A DNA stretch of 64,000 nt. Origin: Nyssa sinensis. Lineage: Eukaryota; Streptophyta; Magnoliopsida; Cornales; Nyssaceae. The stretch spans positions 1-64,000 of the forward strand of contig VIRR01000511.1 of the NCBI GenBank assembly GCA_008638375.1, given 5' to 3'. This document shows, piece by piece, positions 1 to 12,600 of this stretch. Below the pieces are notes generated by a model. That model saw nothing but the letters and a program-made list of their open reading frames with translations, was not told the DNA's origin and did not search any database. The position numbers and the translations under genes were made by a program. Each line of letters begins with the position of its first letter. Positions within the stretch are counted from its first letter, which is position 1.

Positions 1-2339
1 TTTGCCAAGAATGCATAGTTGGAGAAGACATTACAAGGATGACTTTGACGAAAAAAATGAAAGTAGGTTGGGACCAAAGCATTTGTCTGGGAACGACGTA
101 CTTGCACAATTGGAACATCTCCAACCTAACCTATTTGGAAAGGGAGCAACAAATAATAAAAGAAAGCGTACCAATGTAGAGTTGAATTGGACAAAGAGGA
201 GCATATTTTTTGAATTATCATATTGGCGAACTCTTAAGCTTCGACACAACCTCGATGTTATGCACATTGAAAAAAACATTTGTGAGAATGTGTTGGAAAC
301 ATTGCTAAACCTGGATGGAAAAACAAAAGACAACATCAAAGCGCGCATGGATTTAGAGGTAATGGGCATACGAAAGGAATTGCATTTGATACCGAATGGT
401 GATAAATTCATTGTACCACCTGCGTGTTATACATTATTAGCTAATGAGAGAAAAAGTTTTTGTGCTTGGATTAAAGATGTGAAGTTTCCAGAAGGACTTG
501 CTTCTAATATTTCTCGATGTGTGAATGCAACAGACGGTAAAATATCGGGTATGAAAAGTCATGATTGTCATTTTTTTTGCAACGACTGCTCCCAATCATT
601 ATACGTGGATATTTTGAGGATAAAGTTCGTACTCCATTGATTGAATTGGGGTTGTTCTTTAAGGAGTTGTGCTCAAAGACATTGAAGAGGCAGGTGTTAG
701 ATAAGATGGAAATGGACATAATTGTCATACTTTGTAAGTTGGAGCAAATATTTCCACCAGCATTCTTTGATGTTATGGTCCACTTGGCTGTTTATTTGCC
801 ACATGAGGCAAAACTTGGTGGACTTGTCCAGTACCGATGGATGTATCCCATTGAAAGGTAATGTAATAATTTAAAATATGTATGATAAGATTTTTGGTGG
901 TAGAAGTCTAATTTTTAATTGTGAACAGATTCTTGCGAACACTAAAGCAATATGTGCGCAACAAAGCACGTCCTGAAGGATCGATTGCAGAAGCATACAT
1001 TGACAGTGAATGCCTTGCATTCTGTTCAATGTATATAGATGGTATTGAAACAAGATTCAATCGTGTAGAATGGAATTATGATGGAGGTCAATGGCAACAA
1101 CCTAGGCATTCAATTGCTGCGTTTGGAATGGCAGTTCGACCAATGGGTTCAGGATCTATGAATATATAGATATAACAGAATACGAGAAAGTGAATTATTA
1201 TGTGTTGAATAATTCTGCTGAACTCGCTTCATATCGCAAGTAAATTAACTCTGTCCCACTACTACATACAAATAAGTTTTCATTTTGGATAGAATTCACA
1301 TTTGACAATTTCAATAATATGCGCTACACATGTAGGACGCACAAGGCAATGCTAGAAACTGAAAGCATGGTTAATGTCTAACAAAGGCATGAACAACAAT
1401 TTGCTCATTGGTTTAAAACACATGTAAGTTTTCATGTACTTGGTTATAAAGTGTAGTCTTTTTTTTTTACGGATGTTGTCTTTTAATCTTAATTATGTAT
1501 TATTTCTTTTATATATAGATGGAACTATTGCGCCAACAGAAAGCTGTGGAAGCTAATGACGACTTATATTCGTTGGCTTGTGGTCTCGATAAACGAATTA
1601 CGCGGTACACTGGTTGTATTGTGAATGGTTTCAGGTTTTACACAATTCAACGTGAAAAGTATCGTCAAACTCAAAACAGTGGTGTGGTTGTGACAGTGTA
1701 TGAAGGTGATAAGGAGATCCAATATTATGGTGTGCTAAAAGACATTATTGAACTGAGTTACTGCTTTGATAATAAAATTTTCTTGTTCAAGTGTGATTGG
1801 TGGGATGTTGGGAATAAAAGAACTGGAAAACATACAGATTCATATTGCACAAGTGTAAATATGGCTCGAACACGGTATGCTAATGATCCTTATGTGTTAG
1901 CATCACAAGTCAAACAAGTATTTTACCTTAAGGATGCGAAATTTCAGGGTAATTGGTATGTTGTTGATTTGGTTAAGCCAAGAAACATTTACGATTTCTT
2001 AGAGGTAAATGAGGAAGATAATGGATTAGTGGAGAGTGATGTATTCCAAGAAGAGGAACAATCAGCATATTATGAGGATTTGCAACGTCATCGATCTTTT
2101 GAAGCTATTGATAATGAAAATGATGGCAGTGCGACTGGATCATCATCTCGGATTAGGACTGACATTGAAGCTTTTCAAGTTGACACTTTAGAGGTTGTCA
2201 TCACTGTGGAATCAAATCAGAAAGATGCTACTTTCTCAATGATGATACAAGTGATGAAGATGACAATACATTGATAGATTATTGTAATGATGAAGAAAAT
2301 CAGTTGTCAACTAATGATGATACTGATATAGACGAGTAA
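1..2339 (+). pseudogene. Broken TNP2-type CACTA transposase, 3' part (DUF4218 and DUF4216 regions)
   Basis: This is the C-terminal part of the main CACTA transposase, which cuts and joins the element ends in the nucleus. The first frame reads straight in from the window edge and carries LKLRHNLDVMHIEKNICENV and NISRCVNATDGKISGMKSHD, hallmark strings of TNP2. The frame shifts in a T-run near 571-578 and continues with FFDVMVHLAV and QYRWMYPIER (DUF4218 region). An intron (858-928) is followed by FLRTLKQYVRNKARPEGSIA. A second shift lies near 1158, an exon ends near 1240, and exon 1336-1423 holds an in-frame TAA. From 1519 the DUF4216 part reads ITRYTGCIVNG and LFKCDWWDVGNKRTG. A last shift near 2240 restores an acidic tail ending at TAA 2337-2339. 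Three shifts and one stop make it a pseudogene. Confidence 0.9.
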
Positions 2340-2479
2340 TGGAGAAAGTGAAATGGAAAAACACTGATTATGATGATACTAATATCTATGATAATGGCAT
2401 CTTTTGTTGCATAACTTTGGTTGCATCATGACAGCTCTGTTTTATAACTGATGGTTTGTCAAGGAAGTTTTAAATGTGA

Positions 2480-4035
2480 TCAGATTTGTGAAATATCGAT
2501 TATTGTTCTATTTTGCTATTTGAACTGTGTATCTATTAACGGGATTGTCCTTGATCTGATCTATCTCTAATCTGATTTATCTTTGATTTGTTCTGTATTT
2601 AATCTTATCTAATTTTTCATTGATTTGTTTCGTCTCTGATCTGATATGATTTATCTCTGATATGTTCTGTATTTGCTCTATTATGATCTGATCTGCTTTA
2701 TCTCTGATCTGTTATGTCTCTAATATGATTGTCTTTGATATGTTTTATTTTTGATCTATTTTGTCTCTGATTTGAATTATCTCTGATCTGATTTGTCTCT
2801 AATATGTTCTGTCTTGATCCGATTTATCTCTGATCTAGTTTGATCTATCTCTGATCTGATTTGTCTCTAATTTGATTTATCTCTGATCTATTCTATCTCT
2901 GATTTGATTTATCTCTGATCTGTTTGTCTCTGATATGTTCCATCTCTGATCTGTTTTGTCTATGAGTTATTTTTGTTTCAATCTGTTTTAACATCTGAAC
3001 TATTGTATTAAAAAATGCATGTTAATATCTGTTTAGACTTTAGAATCCGTTTTGCATTTTGACATATAAAATGGCACAACTATAAAATGCATTTTGGAAA
3101 AAATCTCTAGAGTTTTTGTTTATGGTAAAAGTATATTTTTCACAATTCATATGTTTGTGTTTACAGAGCTACCCCTTCATATTGTATATATTTTAATCCC
3201 AATATGATCTATTGTATATGTTCTTATCTAATCTGTATCGAATCTGTTGTATATATTCTACTCTAATCTATTATATTTGTTCTAATCTGATCTATTGTAT
3301 TTGTTCAAATTCGATTTGTATATGATCTGTTGTATCTATTTTGATCTAATCTGTTATATGTGTTCCAATCTGGTATGTTGTATCTATTCTGATCTAATTT
3401 GGTATATTTGTTCTGGTCTAATCTAGATCTGTATATGTTCTAATCCGATCTGTGTTTGTTCTGAGTTTGTTTAGATCTTATCTGCACCCATTTTGATATG
3501 ATCTGTATCTAAATCAATTTTGATCTAATCTAATCGGTATATCTTCTGATTTCTAATATGTATCTATTATGATTTGTCATCTATATTTGCTTTAAGTTGT
3601 ATCTATCCTTATTTGATCTATAACTATTCTAACCTCTGATCTGTCATTGTTCTAATTTCAGATCTATATCCATTCTAATATCTGTTTTATATTTGTTTTG
3701 ATCCGATCTGATACGTTATTTATCTAATCAAATATATTTGGTATTTAATCTGATTCATTTGTATCTGACTTGATCTGTTCTAATCAGTTCTGTATCTGAT
3801 CCAATTTAATTCTAAACTTTTTATCTTTGATCTCATTTGTCCTTCATCTGATCTCTTCTACATCTGATCTGGTCTGTTTGAATGTGACATAGTCTGTTTG
3901 TGTCTTATCTGATTTGTTTGTCTGATCTAATCCATTCTGAATCTGATCTAATTAGTTCTCTAATCTATTATGTATCTTATCTTTTTTATCTTAAATTTGT
4001 GGCATTTGATCTGACGTGCCTTTTATCTGTTCTGT
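2480..4035. repeat. Degenerate TCTGATCTG-type simple-sequence field
   Basis: About 1.5 kb is made almost wholly of diverged short units such as TCTGATCTGATTTATCTC, TCTGATATGTTC and TCTAATCTG, with no open frame. The first part favours the form ctctgatctg and the second part (after about 3180) favours ttctaatctgtatctg, so at least two subfamilies were amplified. It begins about 140 bp after the transposase stop and lies inside the CACTA element. A 23-nt string (ttatttttgtttcaatctgt plus ttt) near 2965 recurs near 9488, on the far side of the solo LTR. No function can be read from it. Confidence 0.85.
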
Positions 4036-4500
4036 ATATACTAATGGAGTTAAATTTATTATAAAATGGAACACAAATTTTGGAATCTAAACAAAAGATG
4101 CTAAATTTGTAATACGTAATTTCGTAATTGTTTAAAATAATTTGAAATAAAAAAATTTGTGAAAATATATCGAAGGCCTTAAGCTTACTGTTTTAAAAAT
4201 AAAAAAAGAAACTCTTTCAACTTTTTAGCTGAAAATTTAACATTTTAATATTGATATTCTAAATTGAGAAGAACAAGAGATCTAGCAGCTATTAAGATTT
4301 AACATCACAACCAAAAGAATTAACATTTTTCTTTATTTCTTCTAGTCTTACAACGTTTAGTTATTTTAGTATCTATAATTTATTCTCTAATTGTATTTTT
4401 AATATGATGTGTTAGGATATATTAATTTTAAAAATCACATCATATAAGACTTATACGATTCATACTCATCACATTGAAATACAATCGGAGATGCATGACA
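4036..4500. other. AT-rich spacer, no gene seen
   Basis: The stretch between the repeat field and the captured leader is AT-rich with no open frame of note and no repeat structure that I can resolve. It lies inside the CACTA element. Confidence 0.6.
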
Positions 4501-4559
4501 TTTTTTTAAAATTAAATTTAGTGGCAAATCAGGCGGGTATAGTCTTCCAGCCGGCTGAA

Positions 4560-4797
4560 TGATGTGATTGCAGGTTATAAATAACTAAATGCTTTGGACA
4601 ATAGACACACACGCAGTCTCCCTCTCCCTCTCTATCTCTCTCAAAACAATCACCATGGGGAAGAAGAATGCAATTGTGCTATTGTTAGCAGTACACTTCC
4701 TGAGTGTTTTTCTTGTTTCGTCTTTGACAAATTCCACGGATGAGTCTGCTCTGTACCCTTTTGTTGTCTTATTTACAGAACCTATTGTCTTTGTTTG
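4560..4797 (+). pseudogene. Fragment like the 5' end of an LRR receptor-kinase gene (promoter, leader, signal peptide)
   Basis: A TATA-like box (TTATAAATA, 4575-4583) is followed by a CT-rich leader and an ATG at 4655 in the context caccATGG. The frame encodes MGKKNAIVLLLAVHFLSVFL, a basic start plus a hydrophobic core, which is a clear signal-peptide shape. Next comes LTNSTDESAL. In LRR receptor kinases of the EFR/FLS2-like group the mature protein begins in a similar way (T.DQSALLAFK), just before the LRR cap. Here the likeness ends after DESAL, and the frame closes at 4797 with no LRR and no kinase. The family call rests on about 30 residues and is tentative. The fragment lies between the two CACTA genes, so it may have been captured by the element. 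A free-standing small secreted protein gene is a weaker alternative. Confidence 0.4.
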
Positions 4798-4799
4798 AA

Positions 4800-5433
4800 T
4801 GTACTGAACACCAATGACTATTTGATAACTGGGCAGTAGTCATTCCAAAATAATTCTTGTCATTGGTGGGTTGGGATGGTTGTGATTGTGGTTGTGGTTG
4901 CCCTCTTACTTAACAATTATGCCTCTATGGCCCTCAAAGAAATGAACTGCTGGTATGGAGTAACAATTTTAAATGATTTTACTTTTACTTCCAACTTTGA
5001 AAGATCAATCAGGTGGGTGCTAGCCATTAAAGTCTCTTAGCAGTCACTATAAACTTTAAATCCAACCCCATCTTTATCCCACTTGAGGATTCTAAAAAAA
5101 AACAAAAATGAGGGGAAAAAAAGTTTGGATAAATTAGACATGAGGTTTATCGATATTACAGAAGGATCACTAAGTTTCTAGAAATTATAGTTACCTCTCT
5201 TGTCTCATAACGCGTTTAGTAGATGAAATAAAATTATATAATTACTCTTATATTTTAATTTTCTATTTTTGTTTCTCTCTTTATTGGAATACAAAACTCT
5301 CCCAAGTGAGATCACCATAACTAAAGAATCTCTTTACACTAAACCCTACACCAGTGTTGTTCTTTAACCACATGGTCCTATTATGTCGGATTTCGACGCT
5401 AATAATTAATATGGCAGCCAAATAGGAGGGGAG
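4800..5433. other. Non-coding spacer left of the solo LTR
   Basis: No open frame or recognisable element. It contains short GATTGTGGTTGTGGTT-like repeats near 4875-4900 and AT-rich sequence after 5100. Confidence 0.5.
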
Positions 5434-8400
5434 GGGCTAATCACATATATATGTCAATGTCACGCCCCGAGTTCCCGATCCGAACCCGGGGACGCGACTG
5501 AACGAAACAAAAGAAGAAAATAAATAGAACGAATAAATAAATAAATAAATATTTAACGAATTTTAACTAAGTTTACTAATTTAGATACAAGCCTATTTCA
5601 CTAACATAACGCTACATCCATATATCTCTGTCAATACACATCCATTCCCGTTTTATAAAAATTTCGGCAGAACCTCCTTTGTTTTTCGAGCCTTTTTCCC
5701 CCTGATAAACGCAATACATCATATATATATACAAACAAGTCACAATCCATCCTCACTCGATGGCCACAACTTTATCAAAGTTAAATATACATCGCCTACT
5801 TATACAATCCATCACATCTACTTCTACACTTAAACTAAAAGATCATAAATTCCATATTTATTACAATATACAATGCCATTTCCATTCTTTTCAGAAAATA
5901 CGCCCTAAGGGCCCAAATATTCTTCTAAAGTTATTTCCTCTGTTTTCTCCAAGACTTCATCAAGTCCCGCGTACCAGGATGCTTTATCTGAAACCTGTGC
6001 CCACGAATGGGTCAGCGCCAACATGCTGGTATGGTACAGTACTAATGCAAGAAACAAAATTAAGTCGTGGCACGTGCAAGTGTACATGTATATCTACATG
6101 CCTTCCTAATCATGCATACAATATATAATAGCAATGTACAAACTACATCTGTATAAAACTCTATATCACATTCACAAATTCATCAACACATGCACATGCA
6201 ATATGCATGACACACCCATGCATCTCAATGTCACACCCATGTCTCGCTTCACGGTTCTTCCCCGTTGGCATGCAAGTACCAATATATGTCTCGCTTTACG
6301 GTCCGGACCCCGTAGGCCTGCGAGTACCTAATGGCCAATTTTGGGTTTTTCACCACAGGATCTGCACCCTCATAATGCACCAGCACCTCGTGCTGACCCA
6401 CACTATGCTTTCAAGGAATCACGCAATGCCAAGATGCCATGCTTTCATCATGCAATAATACAGTCCAAATGAAACGTCACTTTCATAAGCATATGCAACA
6501 TGCTTTACATAATGTAGTACATTTAAGATTAAATCACAAGACTTCATCCACAATCCACGTGTCATGCTCGATCAATCTCAACACTTATGCAAATCCACAT
6601 GTCACAATATCAACAATCCTTCTCAAACATAAATCACATGAGACGACAACTCAAGAAGTAAATCACAACTCCCAAATAATCATAAAGAACATGGAAACAT
6701 ATAAACAATCCACTCAAAGAAGCAATCATTCCTATGTGATCTTCTATCAGCAGACAAACACAAAAAGCATTCAAGCAATATGCACATCAATCCTAATTTA
6801 ATTCTATTCCTTACTTAGTAAAGTACCATACCTGATCGGGTTATCTCACCCCCACGAAGCTGTGTCCACTAAGTAGTCCAGTCAACTGATCAATAACTCA
6901 GTCCTCCCACTGCATATGTTTAGAGGGTCCTCGCCTTTCACTTCGATGTTCCTAAAATTCACAAACAGGTCTCAATATATTTCGCTACACAAATTTATGC
7001 TATTCATCAAATTTTATGTCTTTTTATGATTGGTATTTCTTTTACTCAATTAGGCTTCACCATTGAATCCGGAACACCGAACAAAGTCGGTTTAGATTTT
7101 CGCGGAATTCAATTTAGACATTTGTACTAGAAAGAGGAAAACGGTCATTTGCACCTTTCACGGATTTTCAATTCTCGAGATCTCTTTTCATAAATTGGAC
7201 CTTACCGTTGAATTCAAAACATTCAAAATAATAAAAATCCACTCTTCTCTTGTTTCAATCAAGGTTCGTTTGATTAGTCTTTCAACTCAGGGGCGTTTTG
7301 GTCATTTTACCCTTTAAATTATCATTTAATTAAATATTATTTTATTCACTTGGATCAATTCACAATTAACTCAAATTTCTGGGTATAATTAAAATCTCAC
7401 GAGGTTCTATTCATTGCCCATAATTTTTCCAATTCCTATAAGTTTATTTATATTATTTTTCCCGTACGTTTCCAATTTAAGCCAATTATTGGATAGCTTC
7501 TCCTTTTCAACCAAACACTTCCCGAACTCAAATCTAAAATTTTACCCATACAGTAATATTGTTAGGCAGCTATCTGAATGGTTGAGTTGGGTCGGACTCA
7601 ACCCGGTTTGACCCGAATAAAAATACAAAACTCAATCGTTAAATTGTGTTTGGATTATTTTTCTGGATTCCCATTTGATCTAAAACTATTTCTATATTTA
7701 ATGAAATCCCATAATCAATTTAATTATTCATGTTTCTAAAATTTCAAGACTAAAATTCAGTGTTTTACCCTGTTGTTTTGCGTTCCTTCTTCAATTTTCA
7801 TCAAGTTCCTCAAGCCCCTTCTTGTGACCCTCTGCTTCAAGCATAAGACTCAAATCCGATTATGCTCACTCTAAACCCCATCGTAATTCATAGAGTTTGC
7901 CAAATTTTACCGTATTCGTCTCATCTTCAAGACTTGTCCACAACTGTCGCACTAAGTCCTTCAACTGCAACTTCAATTGCTGCTGTAACAACAGCTCTAA
8001 TTGCTACATCAATGACCACCGCTTCATCCTTCAATACAAACCCTCAACTATGCACAATCCTCTGCTTTCTCAACTGAAACGGCAAGGCAGAGGAACCCAT
8101 CTCAAACTACAATCTCAACAATCGATCACAGATTCGAAGCCATTCATGTGAAAAACAAAGCTCTCCTCAAATCTCAAAATCTGTCAATCATGCCCAATCT
8201 TCTACAAAACAAACCAGCCCATACTTGATGTTCCAAACCAGTGCTGGATTCAGCACCCCCAGTCAGCGCGTTGCTCCTCCAGCTCAAACGCCACAGTCTC
8301 GCGGACCAAGAGTGATGGTCCCCTCTCCGTCCAGTGGTACCCGACCGAGACCAACCTGCTTCTCACAACCCAATCCTCAAAGTTTCACTGAAAAACCTTC

Positions 8401-9471
8401 CCCTGAACCAACACGCTGCACCGTTACTGCCACTTTCCTTCCTCTACCCCGTTGTTCCCAACGATCAGCTGAATCCCATGGATGGGTTCACTCCAACTAC
8501 ACCAGAACCGCCACCAACGCACCACACACAGTGTTGCACGCTGTGCCTGCTGCAGCGCTGCTACTGCAGTCCTCACTCTCTCTTTTCCCTTGTTCCAACG
8601 ACACAAGCACACCATATATGATATACATATTGCTGCACTGCACCGTCCTTCAAACACACACCACACAAAAGCTCTGTACCGCTACGGCTGTCTCCCTCCA
8701 AGCCCAATCACTCATCAGATCTCACTCTCTCTACTTGATTTAACCTCTTCACACAAATCACCCAGATCCAGCCGCTTCAGTAGCTCTTCTCACACCGACT
8801 CTCTCAGCCACACCGACTCTCTCTCCATGTCGGTTGCCCCCTCTTCCTCTATTTCTTTTCTTTCCTCTCAGCTTCCTCAAGAAGCTTTCTCAAATCTCAA
8901 ATATATCTATGTATACACAGATATCAGCCCCTCATGTGCCCAGCAGCTTCGGCTGCTTCTCTTTCTTCTTTCTCTTTTTTTTCTTTTTCTCTTTTTCTCT
9001 CTTTTCTTTCCTTCTCTCTGTTTTCACGCGACCTGCACCGCATCCCTTTTCTTTTCTTCCCATTTCTTTTTCTTACCCCGTTCTGCTTCTCTCCCTCATG
9101 TCATATATTATATCTAATATATAACACACACACACACACCACATGACCAAAGCTGCCGACACTACTCATTTATCTTTTTTTTTTTTTTTTTAACTTACCA
9201 TATTAAATATTTTATAAATATTTTTATGTCACAAAATATTATAAAATGCTAGTAAATTTGATATAAAGTCGGGGCTCATTTTAATTATTTATTTACCAAT
9301 ATTGGATATCGTTCGGGTCCCATTTTATATTCCCTATAATTTATGATTCGTATCAATCCCATGGATTCATCCTGGCACTTGGTTAACCTATGTAAACATT
9401 TTATTTTATTTTATTTTTCCAAGTCTCTACAGTCAAAATGCATTTTGGGCTAATCACATATATATGTCAAA
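5434..9471. repeat. 34-bp tandem duplication split by the solo LTR
   Basis: The 24-mer that begins gggctaatcacatatatatg and ends tcaa is found at 5434-5457 and again at 9448-9471. With the solo LTR and one TSD copy removed, the two copies are neighbours with a 34-bp period (the 24-mer plus about 10 bp reading aatgcatttt). The 24-bp repeat is therefore an older tandem pair and not the target duplication, which is only GTCAA. Confidence 0.75.
5453..9436. mobile_element. Solo LTR (3974 bp) with 5-bp target duplication GTCAA
   Basis: The LTR runs from TGTCACGCCCCGAGTTCC (5458) to AAGTCTCTACA (9431), so it has TG..CA ends. It is flanked on both sides by GTCAA (5453-5457 and 9432-9436). Beginnings of the form TGTCACGCCCC are common in long plant Ty3/gypsy LTRs; that family placement is from general knowledge. 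There is no gag, pol, primer site or second LTR inside, so this is a solo LTR left by recombination between two LTRs, or a non-autonomous LTR-only element. The interior has a CT-rich stretch (about 8940-9080), a short CA repeat (9124-9139) and a T-run (9176-9191). Open frames here lack protein-like composition and I do not call them. Confidence 0.85.
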
Positions 9472-9621
9472 AACCTCACATATAAAATGCATGATTTATT
9501 TTTGTTTCAATCTGTTTTGCATGTCTATGATCCAATAAGTTTTGTTTATTAAAGTAAATAAGTTTTTCCATTTTGACATATAACTCAAAAGTTTATTAAT
9601 GGGGTAGTATTCCTTATTAGC

Positions 9622-12600
9622 ATGGTTTCTATACATGGTGATGATGCTTCCTCGAACTCAATGGCTGCCACATCCTCCTCTCATGAGGGTATTATTCGAG
9701 TTGAGTTTGATTAATATTTTTTACTTTCTATGTATTTTATACTTTCTAATTATGATTTCATTTTTCTTCTCTAGGTTCGGCCTCTAAACGGAGAGGCCGT
9801 GGGAGGGCCAAAAACAATAAATTGAGGTTATACGCTCAACTCATGGGAGGAAAGCCTACTATTGTCATACCACCCGACCTCACTCAACCGGTCAGACATA
9901 ACTTGCACATGTTCAAGGCTAAGCTAGGCATAATTTGCCGATGCTATGCACCAATTGTTGCAGCCACGTGGAGAGAGATGGAAGAATTTCAAAATACAAC
10001 ATTACGCCTTCGACTTGAGGTATGAATTGATTGCAGTTGAAGTATAGCATTATAATTTGGATACAATATTATGGTTTTAGGGGAATTCTGGATTTGGATA
10101 CTTATAGTTCTTTTTATCTCTTATGTTATAATATTTAGGCTTGGTGCTAGCATATGATTGACTTCTTTTCTGGTGTCAACTTAGTTAGGGTGAGGCTTGA
10201 TAGCGGTGATGCTTTTTGCATATTGTTTCTCTATTATTGATATTTTTGAGTTATATATCTTGTCTCCTCTATTTTTTTTATAAATAATATTTATTTTTGT
10301 TGATAAAAAAAAATTACAAAGACGTACTCTTTTTCCCAAGGTTCACAAAAAATTCAATAAGAACCACAAAACTTTATTTGATTTAGGTGCGAGTTAGATA
10401 GGAAATAAAAGACACAAATAACAAAATCTAAGTAGATTGGTGGGTTCCCATAGATATCCTAAATTCAAGAGTAGTGTTATATAAATAGAATTTGTACAAA
10501 AAATTCATGTAAAATGATGTATTTTATTTGATTCTGTTTACTTTAAGAATGATTTCAAATATATCGCCAACACATTATTCTATATACTATTACTTTTACA
10601 AACGAAATTTCATAAATTCAATTCATTTAAATAAATGGGTTGTATACATTTTACAACTTAATCTATTTTGGCAGGACATGTATTTAATTTATTTTTTTTA
10701 ATAATTCGATATCTAACATTTCAAATCGACTAATCACCAAAAATTACATTCTCCAGCTTCACTAATTTCTGTTTAGGTTATCTATCAACAGGTATCTTAA
10801 TATTAAAACAAATGGATGATTTGGTCAGAACTATAATTATATCTTTGAATCACTTTTCAATTGCATGTTGCAATATTACTTATGTCATTTTTTTGTATAC
10901 CATGTTCTGCTGTCGGACTTGTCAAATTATGCAACTCTAATGCATCAGCTATCTGCTCCTTCAACTCTCATTTGTAGGAGGCATTCAACATAGACCTTGA
11001 AAATTTGCATATGAAGTTTTGCGTGGCTAAAATGTCAGCCAAAATTCTGAAAGAATTCCGGTATGAAATGCATGTTCACTACAACAAAATGATTGATGCC
11101 GGAGTTAATGTACGCTCACATCCTTACCATGGCGTATCTATAGATGACTGGGACATTGTGTGCACCCGATTTGAGGGAGATGCTTTTAAGGTATCTTTTT
11201 TTAACATGACATCATTTTTTTTTTGTGCGCGTGTCCAAAGGTTCCTGCAGATCTTTCACAATATTTGCAATGGCTCTTAAATTCTTATAAAAAAATTCCT
11301 TTTCATTATTTCTGAAAATATTCATTAATTTTTAATTGATTTGAAGGATTGCAGGGTATGTTTCTTAAACCCCATTGTGAAATGAATTTGATATAGATAT
11401 GTGCGCAAAGAATATGATAAAACATTATAAAATTATTTTGTCTTTTCATTTTTTCTACATCACATTGTTTGGTGGTGGTTGTTGTTTTTTTTTTTTTTTT
11501 TAATAATTGCGAATCAATTTATGTTGTTTATTATATATGGAATTTGATGATGGTGGGTGGATCCGTTGGTATTGTTTTATAACTCGCTAAGTTTCCTCCT
11601 TTTTTTAGCTTAATATTTAACAAATGTTCTTTAGAATGATATATTGCATTTTTCCTGTCTCCACCCTACTCAGAAAGTGGGTATTTCTCCCTTTTTTTAA
11701 TTTGTTTTTCCAGTAGAGACAAGATTGACGTGGAGATTAATTAGTGGACTAGGTGTCTCAGCATCTTATTGTGTTTTCATGTTTCTATGATACCTTGTAA
11801 GAATTGTTAGCATTTGAGGGGACCTGGAAATGATTTTTTGATGCCCTTTCATCCTAGTGTTTTTTTTTTTTTTTTTCATTTTTTCTACATCAATTTGCTT
11901 CAGTGGACTTTACTGTGTTATTGTTTGCATTACTTGTTGCCTTCCAAAATTATGAGCCATTAGATGTGCTGGGATGCTTGAAATTGTGATGGTATATCAA
12001 CATGTGCATCAATTATAATTATTAGGATGATGGTGATGGTGAAGTTTGAACTTAAAATCTTTTCCAGCACTGATTCTATGTAAAATCACTAACTAGTTTA
12101 AAAACTTAAGTTATTAAAGAGAGTGTAACTTAAGTATTTAATACTCTTAACACAAATAAAGCCGCATCCACGAATCATCCTTGTTTTTGACGAAGTGAAA
12201 CACACCATCCCTCAATGCATAATGAAAGGCAAAACAAAGCAGTCAGATAATCAAATTGCTTGACCCTCCAAAATCTTGCACCCATGATATTGATGACAGT
12301 GATTGAATGTAATTTTTTTCTCAAATTAGGTGAAATAATGGGATGAGAATTACAGGGAGAAGTGCAGAACAAATTAATTAATGATGAAAGTTGCATATTA
12401 GGTATACCTGGCCAGAGACAAGCTGCTTTGGTTAAGTTGCAAGAAAACAACTCTATTTGTAGATTGGAATAAATTATTGCATAGATTTTTAAATATAAGC
12501 AAAGATCAATGTTGGCTTTTAAAGAGTCAACAGCCGAAGAGATCTCTTTCAGTAAAAGAGAGATGCTGGTGTGCTGGTTACATCGCTGATCTTGCATTAT

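Noticed and set aside
8225..9146. Several overlapping plus-strand frames up to 211 codons
   Set aside because: They arise from CT- and CA-rich low-complexity sequence inside the solo LTR and translate to Ser/Leu/Phe-rich or Thr/Pro-rich strings in all three frames.
5434..9471. A 24-bp target duplication around the 5458-9431 element
   Set aside because: The LTR ends fit GTCAA exactly. The 24-mer is part of an older 34-bp tandem pair.
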